Program-made: the position numbers and the translations under genes
Source of the DNA: Tomocerus qinae
Lineage: Eukaryota > Arthropoda > Collembola > Entomobryomorpha > Tomoceridae
Length of the DNA: 64,000 nucleotides
Direction of reading: 5' to 3'
Assembly: GCA_020055645.1 (NCBI GenBank)
Contig: CM034547.1
Coordinates: 14,602,513 to 14,666,512 of the forward strand
Shown here: piece by piece, positions 51,523-64,000 of the stretch
Numbering within the stretch: the first letter of the stretch is position 1
How the letters are laid out: the number at the start of each line of letters is the position of its first letter
Notes under the pieces: model-generated
Database searches by the model: none
Told to the model about the DNA's origin: nothing
Seen by the model: the letters and a program-made list of their open reading frames with translations, nothing else

Positions 51523-52327
51523 TCATTTATCAGGCACTTCAACACTCATAGTTTGATTTGTTGCAAGTCTGCTAACGTTTGCAATGGATTTGAAGGTGAA
51601 CTTTTTTCTTGGTTGACGTTTTTTAGCACCCATGCGGGTAACTTTTGCTACAGTTTTAAATCCAAATTTTCTTTTGCTTTTATCGCCTCCTCCATTTTTC
51701 TAGAAAAACAAACGATTTTCAACAGCACAAAGGAAATATTTCTTATCGAAAATGGAATCAATTTTTAATCTCACCAATTCGTTAACCATGTGTTCAAAGA
51801 TGTCTTCGACATAAAATCCGTCACCAACCCACTGAAGCTCTCTTTCGGCATCCTATGAAAGCAATGATACTTGCAATTAGTAGAATTGAACCTTTGTAGA
51901 ATTGTATTCCTTTTCTTCGTTGAATTTTTTTATTTTTACGGTGATTTTTATGATAAATAAACCACCAACCATTCAAAATTTGTTACCTATATAATACGGC
52001 ATGTATTATTTACATGCGTGCATGAATTCAATATTCCATTGTACAAATGTTATGTTACTTTTACCTCAGAAGCGGTAGGAGCTACTTGACCTCTATTAAA
52101 AATTCTTCTCCATTTATTTCTCATTCCTTTTGAAAGACCACCCATCCATTTTCTGAGAACGTTGAGAAGTCCCATTTTCCTTTTCGCCCTTTGTACACTA
52201 TTCCTTAAGTAATTTTTAACATTTGTCTCATCTGAAAAGCATTATTTAACACCATCCATCACCAATCACCAGATACCCTACCTGAACTCTTTGAACTTCT
52301 TCGTCTATGAACACAAATTCTGCACAT
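51523..52327 (-). CDS. Small, strongly basic protein of unknown family (155 residues, four exons)
   Basis: I do not recognise this gene. Exons in transcription order: 52327-52282, 52231-52065, 51852-51775, 51699-51523, with donors GTAGGG, GTAAAA and GTGAGA and AG acceptors. Phases match exactly and the sum is 155 codons plus TGA. Each exon is short, so no long open frame shows at this place on the minus strand. The protein has about 37 Lys/Arg against 14 Asp/Glu. Parts in order: a Cys/Arg-rich start (MCRICVHRRRSS); a basic block likely helical (KRKMGLLNVLRKWMGGLSKG, then NKWRRIFNRG); a mostly acidic middle (ELQWVGDGFYVEDIFEHMV); and a second basic block (KSKRKFGFKTVAKV, KKRQPRKKFTF). No signal peptide or membrane segment is visible, so a nucleic-acid-binding or intracellular role is possible but unproven. 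An initiator-like TCAGT lies at 52368-52364. An upstream exon could exist. It is convergent with the serpin and follows Toll on the same strand. Confidence 0.65.
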
Positions 52328-54417
52328 TGCAATATGCAGAATGCATTGGAGTGAAGTGGAGTCACTGAATTAGAGTAGTATAGGCAATTTTCCGAATTTT
52401 CCTAAAAAACACATTTTTGACTCTGGTTATCTGTTAAAATTTTACAGATAAAATGGTTGAAGGAACAATTTACATTGTATTAGAGATGGTTATTTTTATT
52501 TGACTGAGAAAATCTTCATAATTTCAATTCGAATAAACAAAACGGTCACTTATATTTAAATTATAAGAGGGGAAAACACTAAGGAAGTTACACAGATTAT
52601 TTTATATGAAATTATCAAAGAAATTTTCTCCATGTTGCTAATTATGATTCAACTGATTGGTATTTAGCAATAAAACTCTCTGGAAAGAAGAAATTATGCA
52701 ATTTGGTTTAGTGTGCTTTTCTACCTGTGTACTTGGACAGAATTCTTCTGAATGTATGAGCAGAAATAATATATTTGTGATCATTCAATAAGTTCCGTGC
52801 TTGAGGAAAGTATACGTATGGCTGCAATAAGTCGTAAAATTTTAGTTCGATTACAGAAATATTTTATGTACATATAGTATTGCGGTATGCTGTGTGGTCT
52901 ATATATTCTAGTGTATAAATATATAGGCCATATTGATTATGCTAAAGAAACCTGTACATTTTGTTAATGATGGTTCATTGTATTGAAGTCCCTACTCTAT
53001 TTTTGACAGAATAAAAGCCTTTTGATTTCTAACAAAAGTTTTTGTTTAGTCATCTACTAAGATTGGGAATAGTATAAATCCCTATTTCCCTATAAGTTTG
53101 GAGACCTGAAAATATCTTGACGATTTACATTAATCAATGATACAGACTTTGACCTAGTACGGCTAACAGTAGATGACTTCTATTCTGCAGGTTCACGTGT
53201 CTTCGATTTCTTATCCAATTTGATATTACCATGCTCAAGGTACCCAAGTCAGTTATAATAAAATTGATCTAACACAAGCCTGCAGAGCTCTAGAAAATTG
53301 AATCATAGCACGGACAACAGACAGGAATTGATATTTAAAATCAATGCAAATAAAATAAAATTGAAGTTTCATTTTCGTTTACTAACAACATTTAGGCAGC
53401 AGAAAGGTTTCCAATGATAGTCTAAAAAAATCTTGTACTTATTAACGTTAACTTATCTGTTTTCATGTATGTACATACGAACTTTTTATATGAACTACCT
53501 TATGCTAACTTTTTAAAATTTAGATAATCTTCATGTAAAAATGGTATGAAACGTTACGAACGTAAAATATTATTCAATATGATGTATTGTTACTAAATAT
53601 TTATTTGAGTATACTTATCATTATCAAATATAATCATTTTATAACGGAATGACCATTGCATCATAGACGTCCATACACCATCCAAAATCCATAACTATAG
53701 TACAGTAAAGTGTATTATGGACAATAATTTAACTATTAACGACAACAAATCTGGATAAAAACGAGTCAAAAAGACAGGTTCTTATATTTAACTAAACTGA
53801 TTACCATTTTCATTTATAACATACAATTAACTACAAACATATTAACAGGTACATTTTACATTACATGCTACAATTGTTTATTTTCACATGTACATCAACT
53901 CACATTCATCGATTTCGTCAGTTGTAGTTTATTTTGTACTTGTACAATCCTAACAGCAAACAACAGATACATCAAAGAGACTCATCTGTTACTGCAGTAA
54001 GGCATTTCCTTTTACCTGTTAGTCAAGGTAATCGGTTTGAGTTCCGTTTTCAGTTCTATCTCTTCTGGTCTTCTGCTGTTACACATCTATTAGATCGCAG
54101 TAATTTTAGATAACGAAATATTACATCATTACCAATAACAAATGGTAGAGTAATACAATTTCAAAATTGTCAATTACTACCTTAGTATAAAAGTATTTGC
54201 TACTAATTGTAATTTAATTAGGAATTTGTATACAAGTCTTCGTAACCTTACGCTCACCTCTATTAGCTTCAAAAAGGCAATTCTTAAACTAATTATTATT
54301 ATATCTTCCTAATTGTGCACTGCTAATGTTTTTACATATTCCTACATAACTACATAAAATGAGTCTTATTAAAAATATAACAAAGTTAAGTCTTGTTTGT
54401 TACAGTTTCTGTAATTA
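52328..54417. other. Region between Toll 3' end and the small basic-protein gene
   Basis: AT-rich with no supported exon. It should contain the Toll 3' UTR (minus-strand AATAAA copies, for example at 53933-53928) and the promoter of the small gene. A minus-strand ATG frame near 52785-52726 (begins MITNILFLLIH, ends at a GTAGAA donor in phase 0) looks like a signal peptide but its phase does not fit the downstream gene. Confidence 0.45.
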
Positions 54418-57400
54418 CTACACATTTTGCTCAATTTTAGCTCTGAGTTTGTCCAACTGTATTGCTCTTTCTCTTTGTTCGCGTTTTTGAAGTATATTTC
54501 TATTTTCCTCCATAGCATTCTTTTTGTGCGGAAGGGCATATTTGAGTTTGTGCCAAAACCATGGGTCGTTCCATTTTAGATAGGTGTTCATTTTCATGTA
54601 TAGACGAAGATCTTCGTCTTTAATATCCTCATCAGTCAGTTCATCTCCCATAAGAATCAATATCAGACGATTCGTCCCGTCATTTATAGCCTGGAATTAT
54701 TTAACACAAATTATTTTAGAATATTTTAGTATACCTTTATGTACTCTGTACCATTATATCACACATGCAGAAAACCATTTGGGTTAATTATGTATTTTGT
54801 GCTTAGAATACTGCACATTAGATAAAACCAAAACCTCATTTAAATTAATTACTTTGCTTAACTTTGTGATAATAAGAGCCGATAATATAATACTAAACCA
54901 ATACTGAGACTCTTAATTATATGACTCAAAATCACGCATTAATTTTACAACAGCTCAAACCATGTTAGTACTAAGTATGTACTCACTAATGATAATGACA
55001 TCACAACCACAACAACAGCCGATACAAGTTAATTAGCAAGCATTAACAGTATCATTAGCATACTAAATCTGCAAAATTCAAACTATTAATTTATAAATCC
55101 CAATATTCCCAATTCAATAATTTGATTTTGAATACGTAAGTGTATGAAATCCTTGTCAAAGTTCCCCATAATAATAAATTAAGATACAACTATAACTTTG
55201 TTTCATTTGTGGTAACTATTCAATCAAATTTCCCATTACGTGAATTACGTCAAAAGTCCATACATACACAGATAGTTAAATTCAAACTATTGAGCTTGTC
55301 GTTAACCTTCAACTTACGTACAAAATTGCATTAGTACATGCTTCATATGGATTCAAGATTAGTCAGTACATAGTTTGCTCTGCACTTATTAGTACAAGTA
55401 GTCAAACTTACATTATTAAAATGTTAAATCACTGTACTTAAGCTTGAAATTCCATAAGGAACATGCTAATGATACACAGAGGAGGAGGAGCTCACAACTT
55501 TATGTATTTAGCAATAATAATGGAGAATAACAAATGAACAAGAAAACCTCATTACCTGAGAATGAGCTGTTTTAAACTCAAGACGTGACCAAATGCTCTC
55601 GACAAAATGTTTAGAGAGAACAATAACAGTCCGTCTAGATTGATCAACAGAACGGACGATTTGCTCAGTAATAAAAGCTCCAGGGATCCAATCTCTGATA
55701 TGCACACAAACTTTAAACCCATCTCTTTCTTCCAGACGATTCACCAGTTCATTAAGCACCCAGTCTTCATCCTGTGTAATTCATATAAATAAAACGATTA
55801 ATGATTACTTTGATGTAATTGAACAATTAAACATGAAATTATCCTTCGGTGTAACATTACAGTGACTAGGAATGTGATTCCAAGAGTTATGTAAATAATA
55901 AGCCTTCGGAATTTTTGTAAGAGGTAATAATGGTAAATACTGATCACAAATCCTACGAGTCATTGTTAGATTACTATTTAGACAGCAAACAAGGTAGTCT
56001 TATCTATATACAGATAATATTATGCGTATTACATGTATACACATATATTTATATAAAACAAAGGTACATGCAAAGCAAGGATAAATGTTTAGTGTAAATA
56101 TTTATCGTGATCTTATTCTAGTGCAAATTATGTTAATTATTTGTATTCCTTATTCATCTTAAAAGGAGAAAGTTGACAAGTTGTGTAACCTCAATTTTAT
56201 GCAGTTAGTATTGTAAACAATTCGAGTTAAATAAATGTTTATGTAAGAACCTTATGTGAATAAGATACGAAGGCGTCATAAATTTTGTCTTCATCGTCAT
56301 CCATAGAATCGCAGCATAGACAGCAGCCAAGTCCTTTTGAATAGAGGAATGCTCTGATAGCCCAGCCATGGCGAATGTAAATGGCGACCACAAACACAAG
56401 GACAGCCAACAAGAGGGATGCCACAATGACCAAAACGCGAAGTTCAGTTGAAAACAAAATTCTAGGACAAATATCCTCAAAATCTTCGAGGCTCATTAGA
56501 TAGCGAGTTTCTGCATTGTAAATACATGTCATATTGTCCACGTCTAATCGACGAGTGTACCTTCGCCACAAATTTTGAAAACTAGTACAGTCTTGGCACG
56601 GAAAAGGATTGTGTGCCAGGGCAAAGTTGGTTTCATTATTATTATCCAGAAATTCGAGGAAGGACAGCGATTGTAATTGGTTGTCTGAAAGGTCAACATT
56701 CCTTATATGTGGAGATAAGGCTGAAAAACAAATAACATAACTTAATTTTAATACATATAGTGTAGTACAAGCATTGATTCATATATTATATAGTCATTTA
56801 AACACTATAATTATGTAGCTACCTCATCAGAACGTGTTTCAAGTGTTTGTAATATCATTTTAAATGCTTAATTCACTTGTATGGACAGAAATCTGATAGC
56901 CACATCAAATATAAAATAATTTATTTCTCTGAGTATGGAAGCGCGTATTCCATTTTTTACCTCACCTATTACGTACATATCCAATGACCTATTCATGGAC
57001 AGCATTTTTAAGAACAACTAACCTGGGAGAATAAAACTAGATTGAGAATTGCCATTCTCATAAACAGTGAGAAATTCAATTCACCAAACCTGTGTAATGC
57101 ATTCATTTCTATTCCTATGATTAAAGGTTTTCAAACAAAGGAAGTCGTAAAATATGCAAAAAAATGTATTCTCTGTAAAATATATGTATCTTTTGAAATC
57201 TTGAGAAACTTTAGGTTGACTAACAGCTTTGTGTTATCTAATGTACAATCTTCAAACTACATGATGGCAATCAAAGAATGATTGAAGCGATGACAGATTG
57301 ACAGGGACAAGATGTACACAATGAAAATATACAATTGTAATACGTACTTGATATGTATGAGCGATTCAATACAGTGATCCCATTTCCGGAGAGATCCAAA

Positions 57401-60400
57401 TCCAATTTCCAACTTGAGCTAGATCTTAGTTCCCTGAGGATATCATCGTTAGACAGCTGGGGGAGTCCTAATCTAGAGCTGCTGAGATTTCTGTTGGAAC
57501 AGTTCACCAAAATTGTCAAATCTGCAGAAACTTGCAAACATTCACAACCTTCTGGACATCCGTACTTCACGGGACATTTAAAATCTTTATCCGGCACTGT
57601 AATAATTTTTCTTGGATTAGTTTAAGCCTTTAAAAACTGTTCAATTTTAGTCTTTGGATAACTTACCACTGTTAAAATTTACTCCATTTAAACTCTCTGG
57701 AGTTGCACAGGTTATATCTGATGTTTGAAGTTTGTACATATTCGAATGGAACTTTTTCAGATGGTATGCTCTGCAGTCACAGTCAAGAGGATTATTCCCC
57801 AAATTTATAGTCACCAAATTTTGAACATCTTGGTTAGTATCAGCATCAGTGTCCTGATTCAGAAATACCATCGCGTCTTCCATATCAATATGTGTAATGT
57901 CATTATTTTTCAAATCCACTTTAATTCGCCTGAAATTGAAAATACTTCGCTTTAGTAAATGTAGTTTGATATTATGCTACGTAAGTCGTAAGTAGATTGT
58001 TTGAGATGAATTACTGTTGAGTGAAGGAAAAGTCATTCGCTGAGAGAGATGTAAATAGGTTATTGCTCAAATCAAGGAAATTCAGCGATCCCATTAAGAA
58101 CCTCCAATCCTCAAAAATTGTGTCAATTCGGTTTTTGTTTAGATTGAGCTTCTGTAGTTTCAAGTTATTCCTCAAAGGAGATTGATTGCTACCAACATTA
58201 GGCAATTCAGTTTCAAACACTAGATATTTCTTCCCATTGTCTAATGAAAGACTGTTGTCTGAAAGATCTAATTCGGTGAGATTCATGAGGGATCCGAATG
58301 TCTCATCCGTTATGGAATCAATCTAGGACAAAATATATTCAATTAGACCCTGATTAGAACATTTAATGCTTCGTACGATTGCATTGGACGTTGGATTCAT
58401 GAACACACAAGTCATAACTATAGCCACAGGATCCTGCAGGAGTACTTCGACCGTTAACGATTTCTAAGTAGTACCACAAAAATACCAAGAGTACCACTTG
58501 CACTTAATTAAAAGGGCTCAAATGTTTTCCTACTGCTACTTATTGTTCAATTACTAAAGATTCCTTTGAGATCCATGTCAAGTTCTTTAAACATCGAAAG
58601 TTTTTGCTAGGTATTTAAATAAAAATACTAATAAATCAATCCAAAAACAACCCTACCTGCAATCTGTAATAATGAAATCGTAAACTTGCGAAAACTGGCT
58701 TTTTGCAGCGGTTGAAACTGGTTATGAAATGACTTTGCATCAATTTGGTTTGGTACTTGACATGACAGTATAAGTTTTTAAGCATGTATTTTTGAAGTCA
58801 TTCTAGTTACAGCTAAGAAACAAAACAAGTGAGCAATAGGTTTGCAATCTGTAATGCACCATTGCACACCACGTATGGTATATGTCATCTCACATCATAA
58901 AACTTAAACAAGAAAGCAGATTCAGGTAATTACTAGATGCTCAAACATAAGATGACTACTCAAGACAATGTCAGCTGCACAAGAAAACTACAATTGTCTT
59001 CCTAGCAATAATTATCTATGAAATCATCCGTTTAACCAGGTAGCAAATTGAAGTGCAGTCACAGTTAGATTGCCTTTCGTACTTCGATTTATTTTACCAT
59101 TGCAATTTCATTCATGTTATGCTTAGAACTCGTTACCTTTTTGACATGTATATAGTATTTCCTATTACAATAGTGTTTAGATGCGAATGTTTGCTATCAA
59201 AGTATATATTCAAAATATCATTAGCTTTCGACAAAATTCTATTATCATCTTCAGGGAATCTAAAACTTAAAATGGAAACAAATTTTGATAGCCTTGATCC
59301 GTTAAACATGAAATGCTCTTATAGATTCAATTTACAAAAATTTCTTGAAGTGTGAAGTGCAATGTCTTATTAAGTCTTATTGCACAATTTATTAAACATG
59401 TTTATGATAAAATATCGTACTGTAATAATTTTATATTACAAGTTTTTCACATAATGACAGCAGTTGAGTTTAAAAAACTAGCAAGCAAAAAGGTAACGAT
59501 GTGGCGAAAAGAAAAACACGTTGACTCTACAATGAATTATTCTTTTGTATTGCAGATGATTTTTTGTGCTCCATTATTGCGTAGGTATCTTTTCCTATAG
59601 AATTTATTTATTATTTGCATTGTCCAGCAGTGTACCTCTCACTCAGTCTCATTTTCAGCCTCCGTGAATGCTGAAGTATACCTTCGTTTCTCTTACTAGT
59701 TGCTTACTACACAAGTTTTTCCCTGCGCACGTAATGACCATGGCTTTGGCTTATGATGTGATGACTCACTGTGAGAACTATTAAAATACTCTACGTCTGA
59801 CTACATAATCATAATGCTATCGGGCTAATATCTAATATGATTATGCAGAATTGTTCTAGCTATATAATAATTATGCAAAATATTTGCAAAGTATTGTTTC
59901 GTTGAATAGATTTAAATTACCTATTTGCTAATGCAATCCAGTTCCCAATGTTGAAAAATGCAACTACGTATATTTACGAGACGGGATATTAACGATGCTC
60001 TAAAGTGTCTACATACTTAAAATATACAGCTTAAATGGAAACTTTGGCCCCTATGATATGTAATGGCAATCAAAATTAGCAAACAGATTTCAGATTATAC
60101 ATCGCCTATTGTGGAATAGAAATGGCAATAAAAGTTCTTTAAGCAACAAAAATTCCACCGCCAATTACTTTACCATTTCAGTCAACTTCTATGAAAATTG
60201 TTTTATCATGCAAAGCATCGGTAAAAGTAATTTCCAATTCAAATCAACTGCGAAAACAAAACAACTATTATGTTTAATGCATATGTTTGCAAAAAAACAG
60301 ACATCACGAACATCCATATAGGTTAGGTACTAAAATAAAATCTAATATTGTGAAGCTATTATGAGTTTCAGCATTTAAAAAGTGTTGTAGTCGGGCTTAC

Positions 60401-62950
60401 CTCATTACTGGATAAAACAATTTTGGCTAATTCGCTTGATTGTCCAAAAAAGACGGAGTTCAACGTGGTTAATTTGTTGTCACGTAGATTCAACTCTTGT
60501 AACCCATTAACCCCTGGAGGATTTAATTCAGTCAGATAATTTCTACTCACATCCAATACTTTGAGCTTAGGAAGTTGTGATAAATATTTTAATGGGAAAC
60601 TTTGAAGCTTATTTAGTTTCAAATTCAGTTCGGTGAGATTGGAAAGATTATTCAGCACTGGGAACTCAGTTAAGTCTAAACTGACAAGATGAAGTTTCTT
60701 GAGATTTGGCAAATTGTTCAAAGTTACATTCAGAAAGATTTCTTCTGGAGGAGATATTGTTGTGGAGCCACCTTCTCCTTCTGGAAAAAATGTTGTCGTG
60801 GCTTGATCTTCAGCATAAGCTAAATTGACCTTTCTGGGACGACTAACTGTCAATTCTTCCAATTTAAATAAATTTGTTAGAGAAGGAAACTCCTTGAGCT
60901 CGACTCTTCTCAATGATAATTCCTTCAATTCTAGTAGATCGTTAAATGTATTCACTTCAAAATTGTCCAATGGGTTATTGTCCAGATAAAGCGTTCTGAG
61001 ATTCTTTAGATTTGCAAATGATTCGAATGTCAAAGTAGAAATGTTATTGTCTTTAAGGTCGAGTAGTTGTATTCGGTCTGGAAAAACGGCCTTTTCCACT
61101 TTTGTCAATTTATTTCTTTCTAAATATATCTGAGTAAGATTTTTGTTATTTGCAAATGCATCTCTTGGAACATTCACCAACTCATTGTATTTAAGAAGGA
61201 GCACTTTGAGTCTCTCTAAACTGCCCAAATGTGGAAATGTCCGCAGCTTATTGTTACTAAGATCTACCTTAATTAGGTTTGGCATTTCATTGAAAAAATT
61301 TTGTGGCAGTGAGATTGAGACGTTAGGTCTAGATTTAAAACTTAGGTCTTCTATATCCGAACCATTTAAGTTTATCTGCTTGAAAAACCCGAGGAAACCC
61401 TGTCAAAAATCATAAAAATAATATAAAATTAAGAAATAATTACAAACAGATTGTCAATGCAGGTATGAATTGTTTTCCAATGCAAAGTTAAATGATTGTC
61501 TTACATCGACGATTGATAGAGGTGAGCAATAACTAATATCCAGCGCCGTTACGCGAAATCCTTGATCATCTTTGCCTAGGTCAAGACCTGCAATTAATTC
61601 CCACGGAAAGCTGTCAACATTTGCAATGCAACTTACTTGCAACAAGACTTGACCAGGATTTTTCCTTGATGGCAGAACTGCAAAATCAAAAGCATTTTCA
61701 TAAAGTTCCTCATCATTCAGGAAAAAATTGCAAATCATCACAGGTAGAGGCAGCAGCAATTTCATAAATAGCGTTTTATTTCTTAAATTGAATCCTTAAC
61801 TTCATTCTACTGGACTCGTGTATACATTAATGGGGAAGAACCACACAATGACAAAATTCTATTTCAGTACCTAACGGAGATTATGTTTCTTTTCTCCCTT
61901 TAAAATGCATATCTGATTCTGAGACGCAGATAGACCTACTTCTCAATGCAATAGCTTCGTGTAAATTTTACTGCTGTTCATATTATTAACATCGTTAGAT
62001 AGTGGTCGTTGTATATGGGCATAGGATTAGTACCTCAGCCTCTGTGTAGTTTAAATATTTTAATTTATGTACGGTTGCTACAAATCTGGTAAATGTTTGC
62101 ATGCTTTTATAGGAATTTTCAAGATTATTTCGGAAACGTTAACTCTAATGCATCTCATGGCGTGGCCAAGCCATCACATTGTCAAATGGACACTTATAGT
62201 TGCAGACACCCATAAGTATAGCTGCAAGGCATCATAAATATTACTTATTTGATTCTAATGAACATTTCATTTTAGGGATAGTAAGTAGCTACAAGTCAAG
62301 GCCCATAAGGCTTTGTACATTGTACTTTTGTGCATATATCTTATATGATAAAAGAAAGTTGCTTATATGGTATTGGAAGTGTCAAGTGTCCCAATTATAA
62401 ATTCTTGTCCCGGATGTTCTTTTCTTTTGTTGAATTTCAAACTCTTGCTATTACTACAGCAAGGAATTATGCATTACATAAAAATCAACCTTAAAGCATA
62501 TCCTAACTTTCATTTTTCCTTCTACATATTATCTCGTGTGTTATTATTTTGTAACAATTATTTTGTGTATGTTAAGTTTTAGCAGACCACGTTGTGCAAA
62601 TGCCCTAAGTTTTAATACATAAATCGTGTCTGTAATTCACTAGCAGAAAAACACTACAGGTCGCAAAAATAGAAAATCTAATAAAAGTAATCAAAAAAAT
62701 TCATACCATTTAGAGCAATAGGATATTGTTCCAAAAATCCTGCAGGACATTGTGTTTCCCATCCAAATTCATTTCCCCTACCACAACGACACTTTTTTGC
62801 AGCTACAACAGAATCACAATTGAAGTTGATCCCAACACACACACTCACACTTGTACTAATAACCACAAAGAGAAGTAGACTTAATTTGAAACTTTTAACT
62901 TTAAATGGGAATAAATTCCCCAGTTTGGTTATTCGACAGTCTGATGCCAT
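54418..62950 (-). CDS. Toll: Toll receptor (multiple-cysteine-cluster type), complete
   Basis: Single-pass cell-surface receptor; in insects Toll binds Spatzle and signals through MyD88 to NF-kB. Exons in transcription order: 62950-62707, 61677-61505, 61399-60401, 58322-58015, 57929-57667, 57596-57348, 56720-56251, 55771-55556, 54690-54418. Phases match; 1064 residues (Drosophila Toll 1097). Hydrophobic LSLLLFVVISTSVSVCVG near residue 25-42 is the signal peptide, then a cysteine-containing N-terminal part and leucine-rich repeats from about 150 to 600. The first cysteine cluster (NPLDCDC ... CPEGCECL) is followed by short repeats and a second (NPFPCQDC ... DICP). The transmembrane helix is 839-861. 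The TIR domain runs from about 890 to 1037, with box 1 DKIYDAFVSYSH, box 2 RDWIPG at 928-933 and box 3 FW at 1019-1020, so adaptor binding looks intact. A Gln/Arg-rich tail of about 27 residues follows. The donor after 56251 is weak (GTTCTT), but phase and TIR continuity support it. The symbol denotes the family; the paralogue number is not assigned. Confidence 0.94.
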
Positions 62951-64000
62951 TTTGTATATGTTTATGACCTCGCCCGTTGCGAGAGGTCACTTTGGCTCCA
63001 ATACAAGCCTTATAGTTGACAGCACAACACTTAAAAACCCCAAGTAATATTTTCATGAAATTGTGTCAACATTTTACTTGTCCAAAGTCAAAACCTTCTG
63101 TTGCAAAGTAATTCAAAGGTTTACAGATAGACGCACAATGCAGGGAATGATGAGTTGACACACCGCATTTCTACCAAGAAATATTTTCTGTAGATAAGGA
63201 ACAAGTTATTTGTTGAAGGGTTAAGGTCAGCAGAGTCAGCACTCAGCAGAGTCGGTGTATTAATAGTAGAGCACTTTGGGCTATGAGTCCACTTTTTGGG
63301 TTGTAGTGGTTTTAAAAATAAATGTAAAAGTTTTTGTCGTTGGGGTTGAGGAGCGAACGGAGATAGGTCGTCAGTGGTATGACTGGAGCTACTGAACTGA
63401 GAAAAATGATAACATACAATATCTTATATTGTGGCTGGCTGCTCGAAACTCATCAGTAAATAAAGTAACAACTGCGACTCAAGTAACATAAACTTGTTTC
63501 TTTTTTTCATACACACTCACCATGTATAGTGACTTCTTGTATGTGCCTCACGTACAAATTATACATACGACCAAAGGAATACCACATTTAAATCTACATG
63601 AGATATCTACATAACATCCAGTTTGAATTGTAAAGAACTTTTAAGTCACCATCCTTAAAACATTTTTTACAGTTTGTAGACATAATATTCTTGTAATTCC
63701 ACTTTTAACTCCCCGTGTTTATTAATAACAGTCCATTTCACTGATACACAAATTAATATTATGATAGATAGTTGTACATACAAGTTTTATGATTTACTAA
63801 TTAACATTGGCTACTATAGATAATATTTTGCAAGGATAAAACACATTAGTACGGTAAACATGTAGTGTTTTAATAACTTTGTTAGCTTTTGGTAAACACA
63901 CGACGATTGTCTTGTCTGTTGGCTTTCCTTATCATTTTATCCTTTCAATGGTAATTGGTTTTACTCAGACGGATATCCTTCCCAGAATAGTAACAAAACA
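62951..64000. other. Upstream flank of Toll to the window edge
   Basis: It should hold the Toll promoter and leader. No coding exon or RNA gene seen, and no clear TATA box at a convincing spacing on the minus strand. Confidence 0.45.

Noticed and set aside
51508-51768. Plus-strand 86-codon open frame
   Set aside because: It is the antisense shadow of the last exon of the small basic-protein gene and has no features of its own.
52726-52785. Minus-strand short ATG frame resembling a signal peptide upstream of the small basic-protein gene
   Set aside because: Its donor is in phase 0 while the only nearby candidate acceptor would need phase 2, so it cannot be joined in frame.

Overview
The window is AT-rich nuclear DNA from an animal, almost certainly an arthropod. 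Genes are split by GT-AG introns, have polyadenylation signals, and include a protostome-type Toll receptor with two cysteine clusters, a secreted serpin with a long N-terminal extension, a SMYD4-type SET/MYND protein and a zizimin-class DOCK protein. The sequence alone does not tell me the order; a hexapod or other pancrustacean fits best.

Layout. On the + strand: the 3' part of the mitochondrial ribosomal protein gene mL38 (1-1189, running off the left edge), a complete SLC19 thiamine-transporter-like gene (five exons, 2376-4465), then a 33-kb DOCK-D gene (18 main coding exons, 8305-41335). The DOCK gene has several possible alternative starts, an in-frame cassette exon and a probable internal start for a short DHR2-only form. 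A complete four-exon SMYD4-like gene lies on the opposite strand inside one DOCK intron (33604-35857). After about 7 kb with no recognisable gene come a six-exon secreted serpin (48584-50844, +), a four-exon gene for a small, very basic, unrecognised protein (51523-52327, -), and a nine-exon Toll receptor (54418-62950, -).

Mobile DNA. Two small inverted-repeat elements with perfect 8-bp target duplications (7403-7640 and 44974-45151) look like non-autonomous hAT elements. An 824-bp nearly complete palindrome (fold-back element) sits in a DOCK intron at 23820-24643. None carries a transposase.

Biology. The right third brings together a serpin and a Toll receptor, two protein classes that act in one extracellular cascade in insects (serpins restrain the proteases that activate the Toll ligand), with an unknown cationic protein gene between them. 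Whether this neighbourhood is functional is inference. Gene models were built by matching reading frame and splice phase across every junction. The summed coding lengths of SLC19, DOCK, SMYD4, serpin, the small gene and Toll are all exact multiples of three.
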